Counted from the first letter of the stretch, positions 8,325 to 18,384 are shown. The stretch is 64,000 nucleotides of DNA from JAJVID01 sp050247435 (GCA_050247435.1 JBFWUF010000037.1:27215-91214), one strand, 5' to 3'. Translations and numbers: made by a program. The notes: generated by a model from the letters alone, not told the origin.

Positions 8325-8366
8325 AGGCTCGGCGCCGGATTGGTAGTCTGGCGCCGGGCTTTTCGG
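8325..8366 (+). terminator. Probable intrinsic terminator after the DMT-like gene
   Basis: CGGCGCC (8330-8336) pairs with GGCGCCG (8350-8356), with G-U-containing extension on both sides, and is followed by CTTTTCGGCTTTTC. It sits about 25 bp after the stop at 8304. Confidence 0.5.
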
Positions 8367-8415
8367 CTTTTCGGGTTCACCGACAAAATGACTGATCAAA
8401 CAGAAGGAGGGAGAC

Positions 8416-9309
8416 ATGGCCACGCCAAAAAGATTGATCGAATCGAACTTCGTACCAGCTTGGCCTCTGAGCGTTTTCGAAAAGATGTTGTCCTGGCCGG
8501 GAGTGAGAGTCGGGCACGTTCGTCTTTTGCCCGGCGAAACGACAAACAAACATCTCGACAGACATCACATCTTCATCCCGCTCGCCGGATCATTCGAAGC
8601 TTCGACGGTGACGGTTGGCGGTAACATCGCTCAAGCCAAACGAACAGTCGGTCAGGCGATCATAGTGCCCGCCGGTCAGCAATATTCCGCGAATTGGAGA
8701 GAAGAGCTGGAAGATGTCGCAATCCACCTCGATCACGATTTCGTCGCGCGTTCGGCGAGCGAACTGGTTCAGACCGACCGCGTTGATTTCATCCCCGCCT
8801 GTGAAATCGGCGATCCCCTGGTTCATCAAATCGGTCTCGCGCTTGCCGCTGAAGTTGACGCGGGAGCGCCCGCCGGATCAATTTACGCGGAGTCGCTGGT
8901 GAACACGATGGTGGCGCACCTGCTCAGGCATTACTCGTCCGCCGGCGAAAGATTCAAGCTCAACTATGCTCACTTCGGAGGATTGCCGAAACACAAATTG
9001 CGCCGCGTGACCGAATTCATTGAGGAAAATCTGGAAAGCGATCTGACGCTGACCGAAATCGCCGAGATAGCGGAATTGAGTCCGTTCCATTTCGCGCGGT
9101 CTTTCAAACAGGCCACTGGCTCGACGCCGATTCAATTCCTGATGCAACGGAGGATTGATCTGGCCAAACGGTTGCTGGCCGACAGCGATCTGCCGATTGT
9201 CGAAATCGGCCTGCGCGCAGGGTTCAAGAACCAAAGCCATTTCACGACCCTGTTTCGCAAAATCACGGCGATGACGCCGAAGGCTTACCGCAACGAGCAC
9301 CTGCGCTGA
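8416..9309 (+). CDS. AraC-family transcriptional regulator
   Basis: The 297-residue protein starts at an ATG preceded by a strong AAGGAGGGA. The first ~130 residues look like a cupin-type sensor (HHIFIPLAGSFEAS, AIIVPAGQQYSANW). The last ~100 residues carry the two AraC helix-turn-helices: LTEIAEIAELSPFHFARSFK with STPIQFLMQRRI, then IVEIGLRAGFKNQSHFTTLF with TPKAYR. The effector and target genes are unknown. It has its own perfect terminator 24 bp downstream and is followed by an unrelated gene, so it is probably monocistronic. Confidence 0.9.
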   Translation: MATPKRLIESNFVPAWPLSVFEKMLSWPGVRVGHVRLLPGETTNKHLDRHHIFIPLAGSFEASTVTVGGNIAQAKRTVGQAIIVPAGQQYSANWREELEDVAIHLDHDFVARSASELVQTDRVDFIPACEIGDPLVHQIGLALAAEVDAGAPAGSIYAESLVNTMVAHLLRHYSSAGERFKLNYAHFGGLPKHKLRRVTEFIEENLESDLTLTEIAEIAELSPFHFARSFKQATGSTPIQFLMQRRIDLAKRLLADSDLPIVEIGLRAGFKNQSHFTTLFRKITAMTPKAYRNEHLR

Positions 9310-9332
9310 ATTCGATTTTCCAGCAATCACAG

Positions 9333-9375
9333 AAAAAAAGCGGCAATCAACCGAAAGATTGATTGCCGCTTTTTT
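9333..9375 (+). terminator. Strong intrinsic terminator
   Basis: GCGGCAATCAA (9340-9350) pairs perfectly with TTGATTGCCGC (9359-9369) across an 8-nt loop. A T run follows and an A run precedes it, so it could terminate on both strands. It closes the AraC gene. Confidence 0.9.
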
Positions 9376-9458
9376 CTTACACTCCCGCCCGAATCAAGTT
9401 CATTTCACCAACAACCAGATCAATAAAACTCGCCGATCCAGAGCGAGAAGGAGGGAGC

Positions 9459-10184
9459 ATGCGAAATCGAATCTTCATCACATTGTTGTTCTTTGCCCTG
9501 ATAACGCCCGTCCTGAGCGTCAAAGCGCAAATCAACGACGCCGACGAGGCGATAGCGCGAGGCAATGAGTTTTTCCATCGGGGGCAGTACGCCCGGGCGA
9601 TTTTTGAGTACCAGGCCGCATTGGATTGGCCCGGCAAGCATCAAGCCCGCGCCCGTTTCAACATCGGTGTTTGCAATCACAGGCTCGGACGCCGTCGTGA
9701 AGCCGTGGCCGAGTACCGCGCGGCAATCAAACTGCGTGAAGGCCAATATCCATCGGCCTCTTACGCGCTGGGCGCCGCGCTTCAGGATTTGCGGCAGTAT
9801 CGGGAAGCCCGCGAAGCGTTCGCTCAGGCGGTGAAAAGCTCAGGCGGGAAACATGCCGAAGCGTTGTTCGAGTTGGCGTTGGAATCGCAGCGCGACGGCG
9901 ATGATCGCGCGGCGTTCGATCACTACCAGCAATCCATCAAGCAGTCGAAAGACCGCATTCCCGCTTCCCACAACAACCTCGGAGTGATTCTGGCGAAGTC
10001 GGGAATGTTGGAGGAGGCGACGCGCGAATTTGAAATCGCCGTCAAACAATCGCGGGGCAAATTCGCCGAAGCCAGTCAGAACCTCGCGCGCTGCCAGCAA
10101 ATGATCAACTCTTCGTCGCCGGGAATGATCGCCAACCTGAAAATGATCGGAGGCGCGGCGGGACTGGCGATGAAGGCTGAATGA
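9459..10184 (+). CDS. Secreted TPR-repeat protein
   Basis: The start at 9459 is set by a GGAGGGA Shine-Dalgarno; the product is 241 residues with a signal peptide ending near VKAQ. Four to five tetratricopeptide repeats follow (AIARGNEFFHRGQYARAIFE, RFNIGVCNHRLGRRREAVAE, SYALGAALQDLRQYREAREA, HNNLGVILAKSGMLEEATRE). TPR proteins are protein-protein interaction scaffolds. Export suggests a periplasmic role, perhaps in envelope assembly, but no partner is indicated by neighbours. The last ~25 residues (MIANLKMIGGAAGLAMKAE) lack TPR character. Confidence 0.8.
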   Translation: MRNRIFITLLFFALITPVLSVKAQINDADEAIARGNEFFHRGQYARAIFEYQAALDWPGKHQARARFNIGVCNHRLGRRREAVAEYRAAIKLREGQYPSASYALGAALQDLRQYREAREAFAQAVKSSGGKHAEALFELALESQRDGDDRAAFDHYQQSIKQSKDRIPASHNNLGVILAKSGMLEEATREFEIAVKQSRGKFAEASQNLARCQQMINSSSPGMIANLKMIGGAAGLAMKAE

Positions 10185-10228
10185 CCAAGATGATCGGTTT
10201 GTGGTGTGCTAGACTACGCCGCATTCAA

Positions 10229-10312
10229 ATCAGTACCGCGAGCGATAGCGAGCGTGGCTTCCTGAACTGGTTCACTATTGGAGCCATGCTCGCTACCGCT
10301 CGCGGTACTGAT
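10229..10312. repeat. Palindromic interspersed repeat (REP/MITE-like)
   Basis: The 30-nt arm 10229-10258 (core CAGTACCGCGAGCG) is the reverse complement of 10283-10312 with two mismatches, separated by 24 nt. It sits between two genes, lacks a T run, and has the look of a dispersed palindromic element rather than a terminator. Confidence 0.75.
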
Positions 10313-10337
10313 TCATACCACTTCAGGAGAGCCAACA

Positions 10338-10880
10338 ATGATCTATCACACCATCGCCGACATTCTGGCGGCAGGCGAACAGGCCCAAACGCGGTTCATC
10401 GCCGCAGTGTCGAACGTGACCGAAGCGCAGGCGAATTTCCGTCCCGATGAAAATCAATGGACGATTGCAGAGATCGTCGAACACGTCAGCGTTGTCAACG
10501 ACGGCTTTCTTCGTATCACGCACAAATTGTTGAAGGAAGCTGAATCGGCGGCAAAGCAGCCGAAAGCCGATTTGAATTTGGGCCACACGATCCTTGATGA
10601 GAACGGCGATCAGCCGCCCCCGTTTCAGGCTCCTGACCGCGTGCGCCCGCAAGGCGGCGTGGACATTGAAGATTCGCTGGCGAAGATGCGCGCGGCGCTG
10701 GCCGGCTTCGCGGAAATTCAATCGCGCCTCGAAGCGGTTGATCTGTCCGAACCAATGTTTCCGCATCCCGCCATCGGCCCGATCAACGCTTATCAGTGGA
10801 TGGTTTTGCTGAGCGAGCACGAAGACCGGCATCGCAATCAGATCGAAAGGTTGAAAGCGGCCGCCGGGTTTCCGACCTAA
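10338..10880 (+). CDS. DinB-family putative metal-dependent protein
   Basis: From the ATG at 10338 (CAGGAGA upstream) the product is 180 residues, normal for DinB-like proteins. The three His ligands expected of the four-helix bundle are visible: IVEHVSVVND early, then EHEDRHRNQIERL near the C-terminus. The family includes thiol transferases such as bacillithiol- and mycothiol-dependent enzymes, but most members are uncharacterised. A second, larger relative of the fold lies at 3592-4431. The gene starts 25 bp after a palindromic repeat. Confidence 0.75.
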   Translation: MIYHTIADILAAGEQAQTRFIAAVSNVTEAQANFRPDENQWTIAEIVEHVSVVNDGFLRITHKLLKEAESAAKQPKADLNLGHTILDENGDQPPPFQAPDRVRPQGGVDIEDSLAKMRAALAGFAEIQSRLEAVDLSEPMFPHPAIGPINAYQWMVLLSEHEDRHRNQIERLKAAAGFPT

Positions 10881-11261
10881 CGGTGTGGGAGAGTTCCCTG
10901 AGTTCAGCGCCCAGGAAAGTCGCGGGCGCTATTTTGATCATACTTCCGAATATCTCTTCCTCGTGCTCCCCATTCCCCCGTGGTTTTGCCGAACATTCTT
11001 TTTCTTGAAATCTATATTCACGGCGCATCCTCATGATAACGATGTTCTCAATGATAACGATGTTCTCAGCCAACCGGCGCCCGCAGCTTGATTCGACGCC
11101 CTCCTCTGCATACTATTCCGCACGAATGCTGTAACGCTTAACTCTTTGAACGTTCATCGCGCGTAATCATTTTTGCTCTGATCACTTCTTCACCTTTGAT
11201 GGTGTTCGTAGTCAGCCGTTAACTTCTGAATCTTACCCGGCGCAGGAGGCGCCCATCGCGC
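10881..11261. other. Intergenic region with hairpin and 18-bp tandem duplication
   Basis: 381 bp without a convincing gene. It holds a possible terminator (10906-10935) and two exact copies of an 18-bp unit, ATGATAACGATGTTCTCA, at 11033-11050 and 11051-11068. The promoter of the di-heme gene should be here but no clear -35/-10 pair stands out. Confidence 0.6.
10906..10935 (+). terminator. Possible intrinsic terminator after the DinB gene
   Basis: AGCGCCC (10906-10912) pairs with GGGCGCT (10924-10930) and is followed by ATTTTGAT. The stem is short and the T run is only 4. Confidence 0.4.
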
Positions 11262-12653
11262 ATGAAAACCCACATTCGGCGTTACCTTCAGTCCAGAAAG
11301 ATCAGCGTTGCGCTGGTCTTTGCCGCAATGGCCGGCTGGGCCGCATTCGAACTTGGCGATCCAGTCTCGTCTCAAACCGAACTATCACAAAGCCAGCTCA
11401 TCGCCAGAGGCCGGAATCTGTTTTTCAACGAAACGTTCAATGGCAATGGCCGAACCTGCGGCGCTTGTCATCCGGCTGAAAACAACTTCACGATTGATCC
11501 GGCGTTCATCGCCAAGTTGCCGCCAAACAATCCGCTCTTCGTCGCCGAGTTCGTTCCCGCGCTCAAGGAGAATTTCGAGAAGCCGGAATTGATGCGCAAG
11601 TTCGGATTGATCCTTGAGAACCTGGACGGCTTCGACGATCTGCCGAACAGATTCACGATGCGCGGCGTCCCGCACACCCTCGGCATGCGCGTGTCCGTCA
11701 ACAGTCTGGCAGGGCCGCGCACCGGATGGTCGGGCGATGGCGCGCCGGGTGACGGATCGCTGCGATCATTCGCCACCGGCGCGGTGATCCAGCATTTCAC
11801 CAAGACGTTGAACCGCGTGCCCGGCGTTGATTTTCGCCTGCCGGCCGAAGATGAACTCGACGCAATGGAGGCGTTCCAACTGTCGCTGGGGCGGCAAGCT
11901 GATTTGACGCTGCCGTTGCTGTTGAATGACGTTGTGGCGAGGCGCGGGCAGGCAATCTTTCTCGACAACTCGCTCGGCAAATGCAACATCTGCCACCTCA
12001 ACGCCGGCGCCAACGCCAACCTGGGCGGAATCACCAACGCCAATTTCAACACCGGCGTTGAAGATTTGCCCGATCAGCCCGCGCGTTTGGTCAACAAAAC
12101 TTTCCCGCGCGATGACGGCTTCGGCAGACCCGGCGATGGAACGTTCAACACGCCGTCGCTGGTTGAAGCGGCGGAGACAGGGCCTTTCTTCCACAACAAC
12201 GCCATCGAAACCATCGAGGGCGCGGTCGCTTTTTACAACGGTGACTCGTTCAAAAATTCTCCGGCGGGACAGTTCCTGGCCAGAACCGATCCGAACGGCG
12301 TGGCCATCAAGCTCGATGCGACGCAGGTGGTGGCGGTGGCGGCATTTTTGCGCGTGATCAATTCGCTGGAAAACATTCGCGAGTCAATCATGCTGCTGGA
12401 AACCAGCCTCAACAAGAACTCGCCTGACGGACGCAAGTTCGGACAATTGCTGGATCAGGCCGTACGCGAAACGGCCGACAGCATCAGAGTGCTGGAAAGC
12501 GCGGGATTGCATCCCGAAGTTGTCGCGCAATTGAAAGAGGCGCAACTGCTCGCGCGGAAAGCGTGCAGCAGTTGGTTTTCGAAGAAGCGGCTGGCGCGCG
12601 AAGCCATTGAAGCGCTGAAACGAGCGAGAGGTCTGCTTGTCACGGCTCCGTAA
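11262..12653 (+). CDS. Di-heme cytochrome c peroxidase/MauG-like protein
   Basis: The 463-residue protein has an N-terminal membrane/signal segment (about residues 12-30) and two c-type heme motifs, CGACH at 66-70 and CNICH at 241-245, spaced as in the bacterial di-heme peroxidase family. FTMRGVPHTLGMRV between the hemes and TFNTPSLVEAAETGPFFHNN after the second match family regions near the active site. Members reduce hydrogen peroxide or oxidise protein or small-molecule substrates in the periplasm. An extra ~100-residue helical C-terminus (after VVAVAAFLRVINSLENI) is longer than in classical CcpA. Confidence 0.85.
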   Translation: MKTHIRRYLQSRKISVALVFAAMAGWAAFELGDPVSSQTELSQSQLIARGRNLFFNETFNGNGRTCGACHPAENNFTIDPAFIAKLPPNNPLFVAEFVPALKENFEKPELMRKFGLILENLDGFDDLPNRFTMRGVPHTLGMRVSVNSLAGPRTGWSGDGAPGDGSLRSFATGAVIQHFTKTLNRVPGVDFRLPAEDELDAMEAFQLSLGRQADLTLPLLLNDVVARRGQAIFLDNSLGKCNICHLNAGANANLGGITNANFNTGVEDLPDQPARLVNKTFPRDDGFGRPGDGTFNTPSLVEAAETGPFFHNNAIETIEGAVAFYNGDSFKNSPAGQFLARTDPNGVAIKLDATQVVAVAAFLRVINSLENIRESIMLLETSLNKNSPDGRKFGQLLDQAVRETADSIRVLESAGLHPEVVAQLKEAQLLARKACSSWFSKKRLAREAIEALKRARGLLVTAP

Positions 12654-12688
12654 GCGTGACTACACTTGATTCGAGGAGGAAGATCAAA

Positions 12689-13078
12689 ATGAAAAAGATT
12701 TTGTCAGCAATCATCGTCTCTGCCGTCTGCGCATCCGCCGCCTGGCTGGGCGGTGAGACTCTCGTTAACGGGCAGAAGACCACCGAGCAATTCATTCCGT
12801 TGGGAAAGTCTCCAGGTTTGTCCGGGAAAGTCACGTTGATCGGAATGGTCGAGAAGATTGACGAGCGGGACAAAACCGTAACCGTCAAAACGGATTCGGG
12901 CGCCAAAACCTTCAAAGTCTCCGATCAGACCCGAATCTGGCTCGACCGCTCGAAAGCCAGATTGAGCAGCGTCAAAGGCGGCTTCGATGATCTGAAGAAT
13001 GGCCGCAAGGTCGAGGTCAAGTCACTCAAAGACCGCGAGACTGAAGCGGAATGGATCAAGATCGAAGTCGCGGAATAA
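12689..13078 (+). CDS. Secreted small beta-rich protein of unknown function
   Basis: From the ATG at 12689, behind GAGGAGGA, the product is 129 residues with a signal peptide (residues 1-~28). The mature part alternates short strands: VTLIGMVEKIDERDKTVTVK, TDSGAKTFKVSDQTRIWLDR, and KVEVKSLKDRETEAEWIKIE. This looks like an OB-fold-like or DUF5666-like barrel, but the match is by pattern only. It lies 35 bp after the di-heme gene on the same strand and may be co-transcribed with it. Confidence 0.6.
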   Translation: MKKILSAIIVSAVCASAAWLGGETLVNGQKTTEQFIPLGKSPGLSGKVTLIGMVEKIDERDKTVTVKTDSGAKTFKVSDQTRIWLDRSKARLSSVKGGFDDLKNGRKVEVKSLKDRETEAEWIKIEVAE

Positions 13079-13108
13079 AAGTATATTCGGCTCAGTGATG
13101 ATCAGCTT

Positions 13109-14161
<1,053 letters not shown>

Positions 14162-14226
14162 TATCGAGTCAGGGTACAAAAGTACCGCTCCTCCTGAGGG
14201 GGGTCGGGTGTTTTTTATATGAACGA

Positions 14227-14257
14227 ATAGGGACGAGTTTGCTCCGCTCGTCCCTAT
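14227..14257. repeat. Short perfect palindrome (REP-like)
   Basis: ATAGGGACGAG (14227-14237) is the exact reverse complement of CTCGTCCCTAT (14247-14257), with a 9-nt loop. It lies between the LolA-like and radical SAM genes and has no adjacent T run on either strand. Confidence 0.7.
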
Positions 14258-14347
14258 CGGCAACCGTTGAATGATTTTGAATCAGAAAGTTTGGGGCGGC
14301 CAGCGTCAATGCTCGTCGCCCCGATGTTTGGCCCGCTGTTCGAGAGG

Positions 14348-15061
14348 CTAAAACTTATCCACGATCTTCGTTCCACTCGGCGGATTGAAAGCGAACGCGT
14401 TGTCGGGCACGTTCGCGTTCAACTGCAGGTTTTTGAGCGTGACCGTCGTCAGGTCGCCGTTGCGCTCAGTCCCGCGGAACTGCATCGGGAACCAGTTCTG
14501 CTGGTTGACCCAGATGTCAATGCTCGTGAATTGATCGTTGGATTTCGGGGTCAGGCGCAACACACTGGTCATCACGCCGTTGACCGCTTCGTCCTTGATG
14601 AAACTGACGCTGTATCTGCCCGAAGCCGATTTGAGCGAGCCGTTGAGTCCGATGGCGATGAACTGCGCGAATCCTCCCTGCTTGCCTTTCGACAGCTTGG
14701 AGGCGAGGCCTTTGAAAGCCTGGTTGATGCGCGGCTGATAGAAAGTGAAGTTGTCGCCATCAACCGAGACAATATCCCTGCTGGGTTTGGTGTAATCAAT
14801 CCGCAGCTTCTGTTTCGCCCTGCCGGCGGCGGGCTTGTAAAGCAACTGGCCGAATTCGGAATCGGTAATGCCGATCTGCGTGTTGGTTTTTTGAAGGACC
14901 ATCTCGGCCTTGAGGCTCTTCAAATCCAGATTGGCCTTCTCCATTTTGTTGAGAATGCCGGTTAAAAGTTGGGGCTGCGCGTTGGCGTCAACGCGGCGAT
15001 CCGCTCCAGTAAACAGAAGCAGCATTCCCGCGATGATTGCCACAGAGATAAACTTTTTCAT
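14348..15061 (-). CDS. LolA-like outer-membrane lipoprotein carrier family protein
   Basis: The 237-residue product starts with a signal peptide (about residues 1-27, ending near ANAQ) and continues with a single half-barrel typical of the LolA/LolB fold: QKLRIDYTKPSRDIVSVDGD, FTFYQPRINQAFKG, SIDIWVNQQNWFPMQFR and VTLKNLQLNANVPDNAF. LolA ferries lipoproteins across the periplasm. Whether this is the housekeeping LolA or a paralogue is unclear, but an ABC ATPase and FtsX-type permease in the same run support a lipoprotein-trafficking role. Confidence 0.8.
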   Translation of the reverse strand: MKKFISVAIIAGMLLLFTGADRRVDANAQPQLLTGILNKMEKANLDLKSLKAEMVLQKTNTQIGITDSEFGQLLYKPAAGRAKQKLRIDYTKPSRDIVSVDGDNFTFYQPRINQAFKGLASKLSKGKQGGFAQFIAIGLNGSLKSASGRYSVSFIKDEAVNGVMTSVLRLTPKSNDQFTSIDIWVNQQNWFPMQFRGTERNGDLTTVTLKNLQLNANVPDNAFAFNPPSGTKIVDKF

Positions 15062-15111
15062 CTACTACTTCTCCATCCTGTATGGCGTTTAGGGTTACAA
15101 CCGACGGACTG

Positions 15112-15489
15112 TTATTTGAACCAGATTTTATAAATTACCTTTCCATCGGGGGTGGTAAAAGGTTCAAGATTGATTATTGCAACGTTCTTTTCGAGCCTGT
15201 CTTTTAAATAAAGCCGGGCGGCCTCTTTCTGATCCCCAGACAGCCCGGCCTTGTTTTGTTCTTTCAAGAAAGCGTCTAACGCGTCGGCTTCGACATAAGT
15301 TTCGACAGCTTTTGACGCATGAAGCTTGGCCTCATTTGCCTGTTTTGTGCGGTCACGGTCGCCGAAATACCTGCTCGGAACCAGGAAGACGGCAAGTATA
15401 ATTCCCAGGCAGAGCGCGTCGTATTGCCACGTCCCGCGACCGTAAGACCAGAGGAGGACATTTTTTATTCCAACCAGAACGGATTTCAT
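15112..15489 (-). CDS. Hypothetical protein with one membrane segment
   Basis: The 125-residue product has one strong hydrophobic helix (ALCLGIILAVFLVPSRYFG, about residues 25-43), then a charged helical region (KAVETYVEADALDAFLKEQ) and a short strand-rich tail (FTTPDGKVIYKIWFK). It lies between the ABC ATPase gene (28 bp) and the LolA-like gene (50 bp) on the same strand. Context suggests an accessory envelope protein. I do not recognise a family. Confidence 0.65.
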   Translation of the reverse strand: MKSVLVGIKNVLLWSYGRGTWQYDALCLGIILAVFLVPSRYFGDRDRTKQANEAKLHASKAVETYVEADALDAFLKEQNKAGLSGDQKEAARLYLKDRLEKNVAIINLEPFTTPDGKVIYKIWFK

Positions 15490-15517
15490 AAAACCGCTGT
15501 CTTGATCTCTCGTGATC

Positions 15518-16219
15518 CTACCGTTCTTTCACGATCATCCCATCGCGCATCTCGACAATTCGTGACGCTATCGCCGCCGCTTCGGGGTTGTGGGTGATCA
15601 TGACAATCGTCTGGTTCAGTTCGCGATTCAGCTTCCGCAGCATATCCAGCACGATCGTGGAGTTCTCCGTGTCCAAATTCCCCGTCGGCTCATCCGCCAG
15701 AATGATCGCGGGGCGATTGATTATGGCGCGCGCAATTGCGACTCGTTGTTGTTCACCGCCCGACAACTCCAAAGGTTTATGACGCATTTTATTTTCCAAC
15801 CGCAATAACTGCAAGATTTCGCGGCGGGTGTTTTCGTCTACTGCGCTTCTGCCATTGCCTCCGCCATGTATTTGCTCGGCCAGTTTCAGGTTCCCCTCGG
15901 CGGTGAGGGTCGGAAACAAATTGAACCGCTGGAAAACGAATCCGATCTTGCGGCGGCGCATATCGGTGCGCGCGGCGTCGCTCATCGCCGCCAAATCCTC
16001 GCCGTCAATAATCACGCGGCCCGAACTCGGTTTGAGCAATGCGCCCAGAATGTGCAGCAACGTGGATTTGCCGCAACCCGACGGCCCCATGATCGCGACG
16101 AATTCGCCCGGCGTAACCGATAGGTTGACCCCGCGCAGCGCGTTCACGTCAACTTTGCCCACGCGGTAGATCATCTTTAAATCTTCAGTTTTTAGAATTG
16201 CGTTCATTTCAAAAATCAT
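15518..16219 (-). CDS. ABC transporter ATP-binding protein (LolD/MacB type)
   Basis: The 233-residue ATPase has an intact Walker A (GPSGCGKST), Q-loop (FVFQRFNLFPTL), signature LSGGEQQRVAIARAI, Walker B (IILADEPTGNLD) and H-loop (MITHNPEA). ADEPTGNLD and the spacing are typical of LolD/MacB/FtsE-type ATPases that pair with FtsX-fold permeases. The start at 16219 has GAGGGAGG directly upstream; an ATG at 16207 is also possible. It follows the permease gene by 31 bp, so the two very probably form one transporter. Confidence 0.9.
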   Translation of the reverse strand: MIFEMNAILKTEDLKMIYRVGKVDVNALRGVNLSVTPGEFVAIMGPSGCGKSTLLHILGALLKPSSGRVIIDGEDLAAMSDAARTDMRRRKIGFVFQRFNLFPTLTAEGNLKLAEQIHGGGNGRSAVDENTRREILQLLRLENKMRHKPLELSGGEQQRVAIARAIINRPAIILADEPTGNLDTENSTIVLDMLRKLNRELNQTIVMITHNPEAAAIASRIVEMRDGMIVKER

Positions 16220-16250
16220 GCCCTCCCTCACGGTCGGGCTACTGACACGA

Positions 16251-17348
16251 TCATTCGTAAGACAACGCCTTCACGGCATCCTGATTCGCCGCTCGTACCG
16301 CCGGGTAAAGCGCGCCAATCGCCCCAGCGCCAAGTCCGATCAACGCCGCCGTCAGAATCCACGTCCAGTGAAATTCGAGTTGCAATGTCGTCGCCCGCTC
16401 GATCCCGAACGCCGCGATCAAAGCGACGGCAAGCCCGGCGGCGACGCCAATCAAGCTGATCGCGATTGCTTCTTTTTCAATCACGGCGACGATGTAGGTT
16501 TTCGACGCGCCAAGCGATTTCAGAATGCCGATTTCGCGCGTCCGCTCGGTGATCGTCGTGTACATCGCCAGCAAAATAACCAGCGAGCTGACGACAATCG
16601 AAAGCCCCATCACGGCTCTGACGAATCCCTGGATGCCGGGGATTTCACGTCCGAAATTCAGACCGATGTCGCGCGTCAACACAACCTGATTGCCGGGCAA
16701 TTCCGCCTCAATCCGCCTCACGACATCTTCCTGTTTGTCGCGGTCGTCCACTTTGACAAGGATCGAAAAGCATTTGTTTTCAGCGTCCAGCGCGCGTTGC
16801 ATTGCGCCAAGCGACATCTTTATTCTCGATCCGATCTGCGGCGAATATATTCCAACGACTCTCTTTTTGTTGCCGAAGACCTGAATCTCGCCGCCCACGC
16901 CGAGTTTCCCTTGTTTCGCCTTGAACTCGTCAATGATGACTTCATCATCGGATTGAAAAGGCCGCCCCTCGACGATGCGCAGGTTGCTGACAGTCGAGTA
17001 CGTGTCGAATTCGACGCCATCAACGACCTCGATGCCAAGCCCGCTGTTCCCGCTCTGGACGTAATGTCCGATGGGGCTGACCAAACGCACGCCTGGAATC
17101 TGTTTCAACCGATCGCCGTAACGAACGTCGAGCGGCATGGCCGATGACGGAGAGAGCGTCTTGGAGCCGGTTCGCATGAATTGAATCTCGGCGCCGACTC
17201 CCTGCTCACGCCTGATGCGGTCGTTCAGCATTCCGCGCACCAGCCCCGTGTTCAAAATGACGAGGATAACTCCCAGAGCCACGCCCGCCACGCTGATCAG
17301 CGTGCGCGTGGGGCGCTGGCGAATGTTTGATAAAACGAGGCTGTCCAT
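16251..17348 (-). CDS. FtsX/MacB-type ABC transporter permease
   Basis: From the ATG at 17348 the product is 365 residues: one N-terminal membrane helix (TLISVAGVALGVILVILNTG), a ~220-residue periplasmic domain (SPSSAMPLDVRYGDRLKQIP onward), and three C-terminal helices, the first after RAVMGLSIVVSSLVILLAMY with the coupling motif ERTREIGILKSLGASK. This is the four-helix MacB/LolC layout. The frame opens 25 codons earlier, but the extension overlaps the upstream lipoprotein gene and looks non-coding. Probably a mechanotransmission-type exporter acting on lipoproteins or another envelope substrate. Confidence 0.9.
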   Translation of the reverse strand: MDSLVLSNIRQRPTRTLISVAGVALGVILVILNTGLVRGMLNDRIRREQGVGAEIQFMRTGSKTLSPSSAMPLDVRYGDRLKQIPGVRLVSPIGHYVQSGNSGLGIEVVDGVEFDTYSTVSNLRIVEGRPFQSDDEVIIDEFKAKQGKLGVGGEIQVFGNKKRVVGIYSPQIGSRIKMSLGAMQRALDAENKCFSILVKVDDRDKQEDVVRRIEAELPGNQVVLTRDIGLNFGREIPGIQGFVRAVMGLSIVVSSLVILLAMYTTITERTREIGILKSLGASKTYIVAVIEKEAIAISLIGVAAGLAVALIAAFGIERATTLQLEFHWTWILTAALIGLGAGAIGALYPAVRAANQDAVKALSYE

Positions 17349-17361
17349 AAAGGAGGTTCGT

Positions 17362-18384
17362 CTACTTCTTCTCCGGCTTGTCCAGGTCGGTTTCCGGCAA
17401 TTTATCGGCGTTTTCGAGCGCAAAAGTAGTCGCGGGCAGGTCGGCGTTGATCTCGAACTTCTCTTCGTTGAAAGTCAGCCGCGCCGAATAGCCTTCGTGA
17501 GGACGGTTGACCCAGATCACGCTCGGCCACTCGTCCGGGCTGTCGGCGTTGAGCTTTCTGTAACCGAAATATTGAACCTCGGTCGCAAGCTGTCCCTGCT
17601 GATCGAAGATCTGCTGCCGGGCGAATCGCGCTCCGTTCGCGCGGTCGAACCAGAACCGGCGGCGGACGCGCGCCGGCCCCGGACTTTCCGGCGAAGCCTC
17701 AAGCTCCGAAACCACATAAAAGCTGCGCAAAATTCTCGCCCCCTTTTTCGCTCCCTGCCGCGTGTCAGGCTCCTCGACCAACGCCTCCTCGATTCCGAAT
17801 ACGAAGTGCGGGTCGTTTAAAATCAGCGGACGCATCATCAGCGCGTCGCTGAAATGAAACGGGCGGGCGGAGGCCAACGCCTGCTTGCCTTCATCTCCCA
17901 GTTTGGCTCTCCAATGGCTGTAATCGGCGTCGTTCGTCCCGATCAGAAAACGTTTGTAGCCGCCGTAAAAGATGGCGACTTTAAAACGGTTCGATTCCGA
18001 AACCATGTCGGCGATTTTCGTTTTGATCCCCGGCGTCTGGATGAGCAAACGGATTTTGTCGGGACGCTGCAAAACCATGATCGCGTCAGCTTCGGGCCAT
18101 TTCTCCGAAGCCTGCGCGTCAACGAATTTAATGTAGACCTGAGAAGAGCGGAGCGATTGCAGATCGGTGAACTGTTTAAGCTGTTTTGTAAGGTCGTCGA
18201 ATTTCGCCTCGGCCAGCGGAGTAAGCAATTTTGGGATGGTGTTGTCCCGGCTCTTGATCAGGCTCGCGCAGGAGGCGCTCAAGATGGTTAAGGCGAGTAT
18301 CGTGACCACGAGGCCGACGAGACGCGCACGACCGCGAGCCTGCCCATTCGAGTTTTCCTGTGGGGAGCAATCCGCTTGAACCAT
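17362..18384 (-). CDS. LolA/LolB-superfamily-like lipoprotein
   Basis: From the ATG at 18384 the product is 340 residues. A hydrophobic segment ends in a lipobox (LTILSASC), so it is a predicted lipoprotein. The body has half-barrel strands like LolA/LolB or DUF4292 proteins: DAIMVLQRPDKIRLLIQTPG, RFKVAIFYGGYKRFLIG and RARVRRRFWFDRANGARFAR. It is first in a minus-strand run, 13 bp before the permease gene. Together with the second LolA-like gene downstream, it suggests a lipid or lipoprotein transfer system. Specific function unknown. Confidence 0.7.
   Translation of the reverse strand: MVQADCSPQENSNGQARGRARLVGLVVTILALTILSASCASLIKSRDNTIPKLLTPLAEAKFDDLTKQLKQFTDLQSLRSSQVYIKFVDAQASEKWPEADAIMVLQRPDKIRLLIQTPGIKTKIADMVSESNRFKVAIFYGGYKRFLIGTNDADYSHWRAKLGDEGKQALASARPFHFSDALMMRPLILNDPHFVFGIEEALVEEPDTRQGAKKGARILRSFYVVSELEASPESPGPARVRRRFWFDRANGARFARQQIFDQQGQLATEVQYFGYRKLNADSPDEWPSVIWVNRPHEGYSARLTFNEEKFEINADLPATTFALENADKLPETDLDKPEKK

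Noticed and set aside
16218..17147. 309-codon plus-strand frame
   Set aside because: Antisense to the FtsX-type permease; Arg/Asp-rich shadow.
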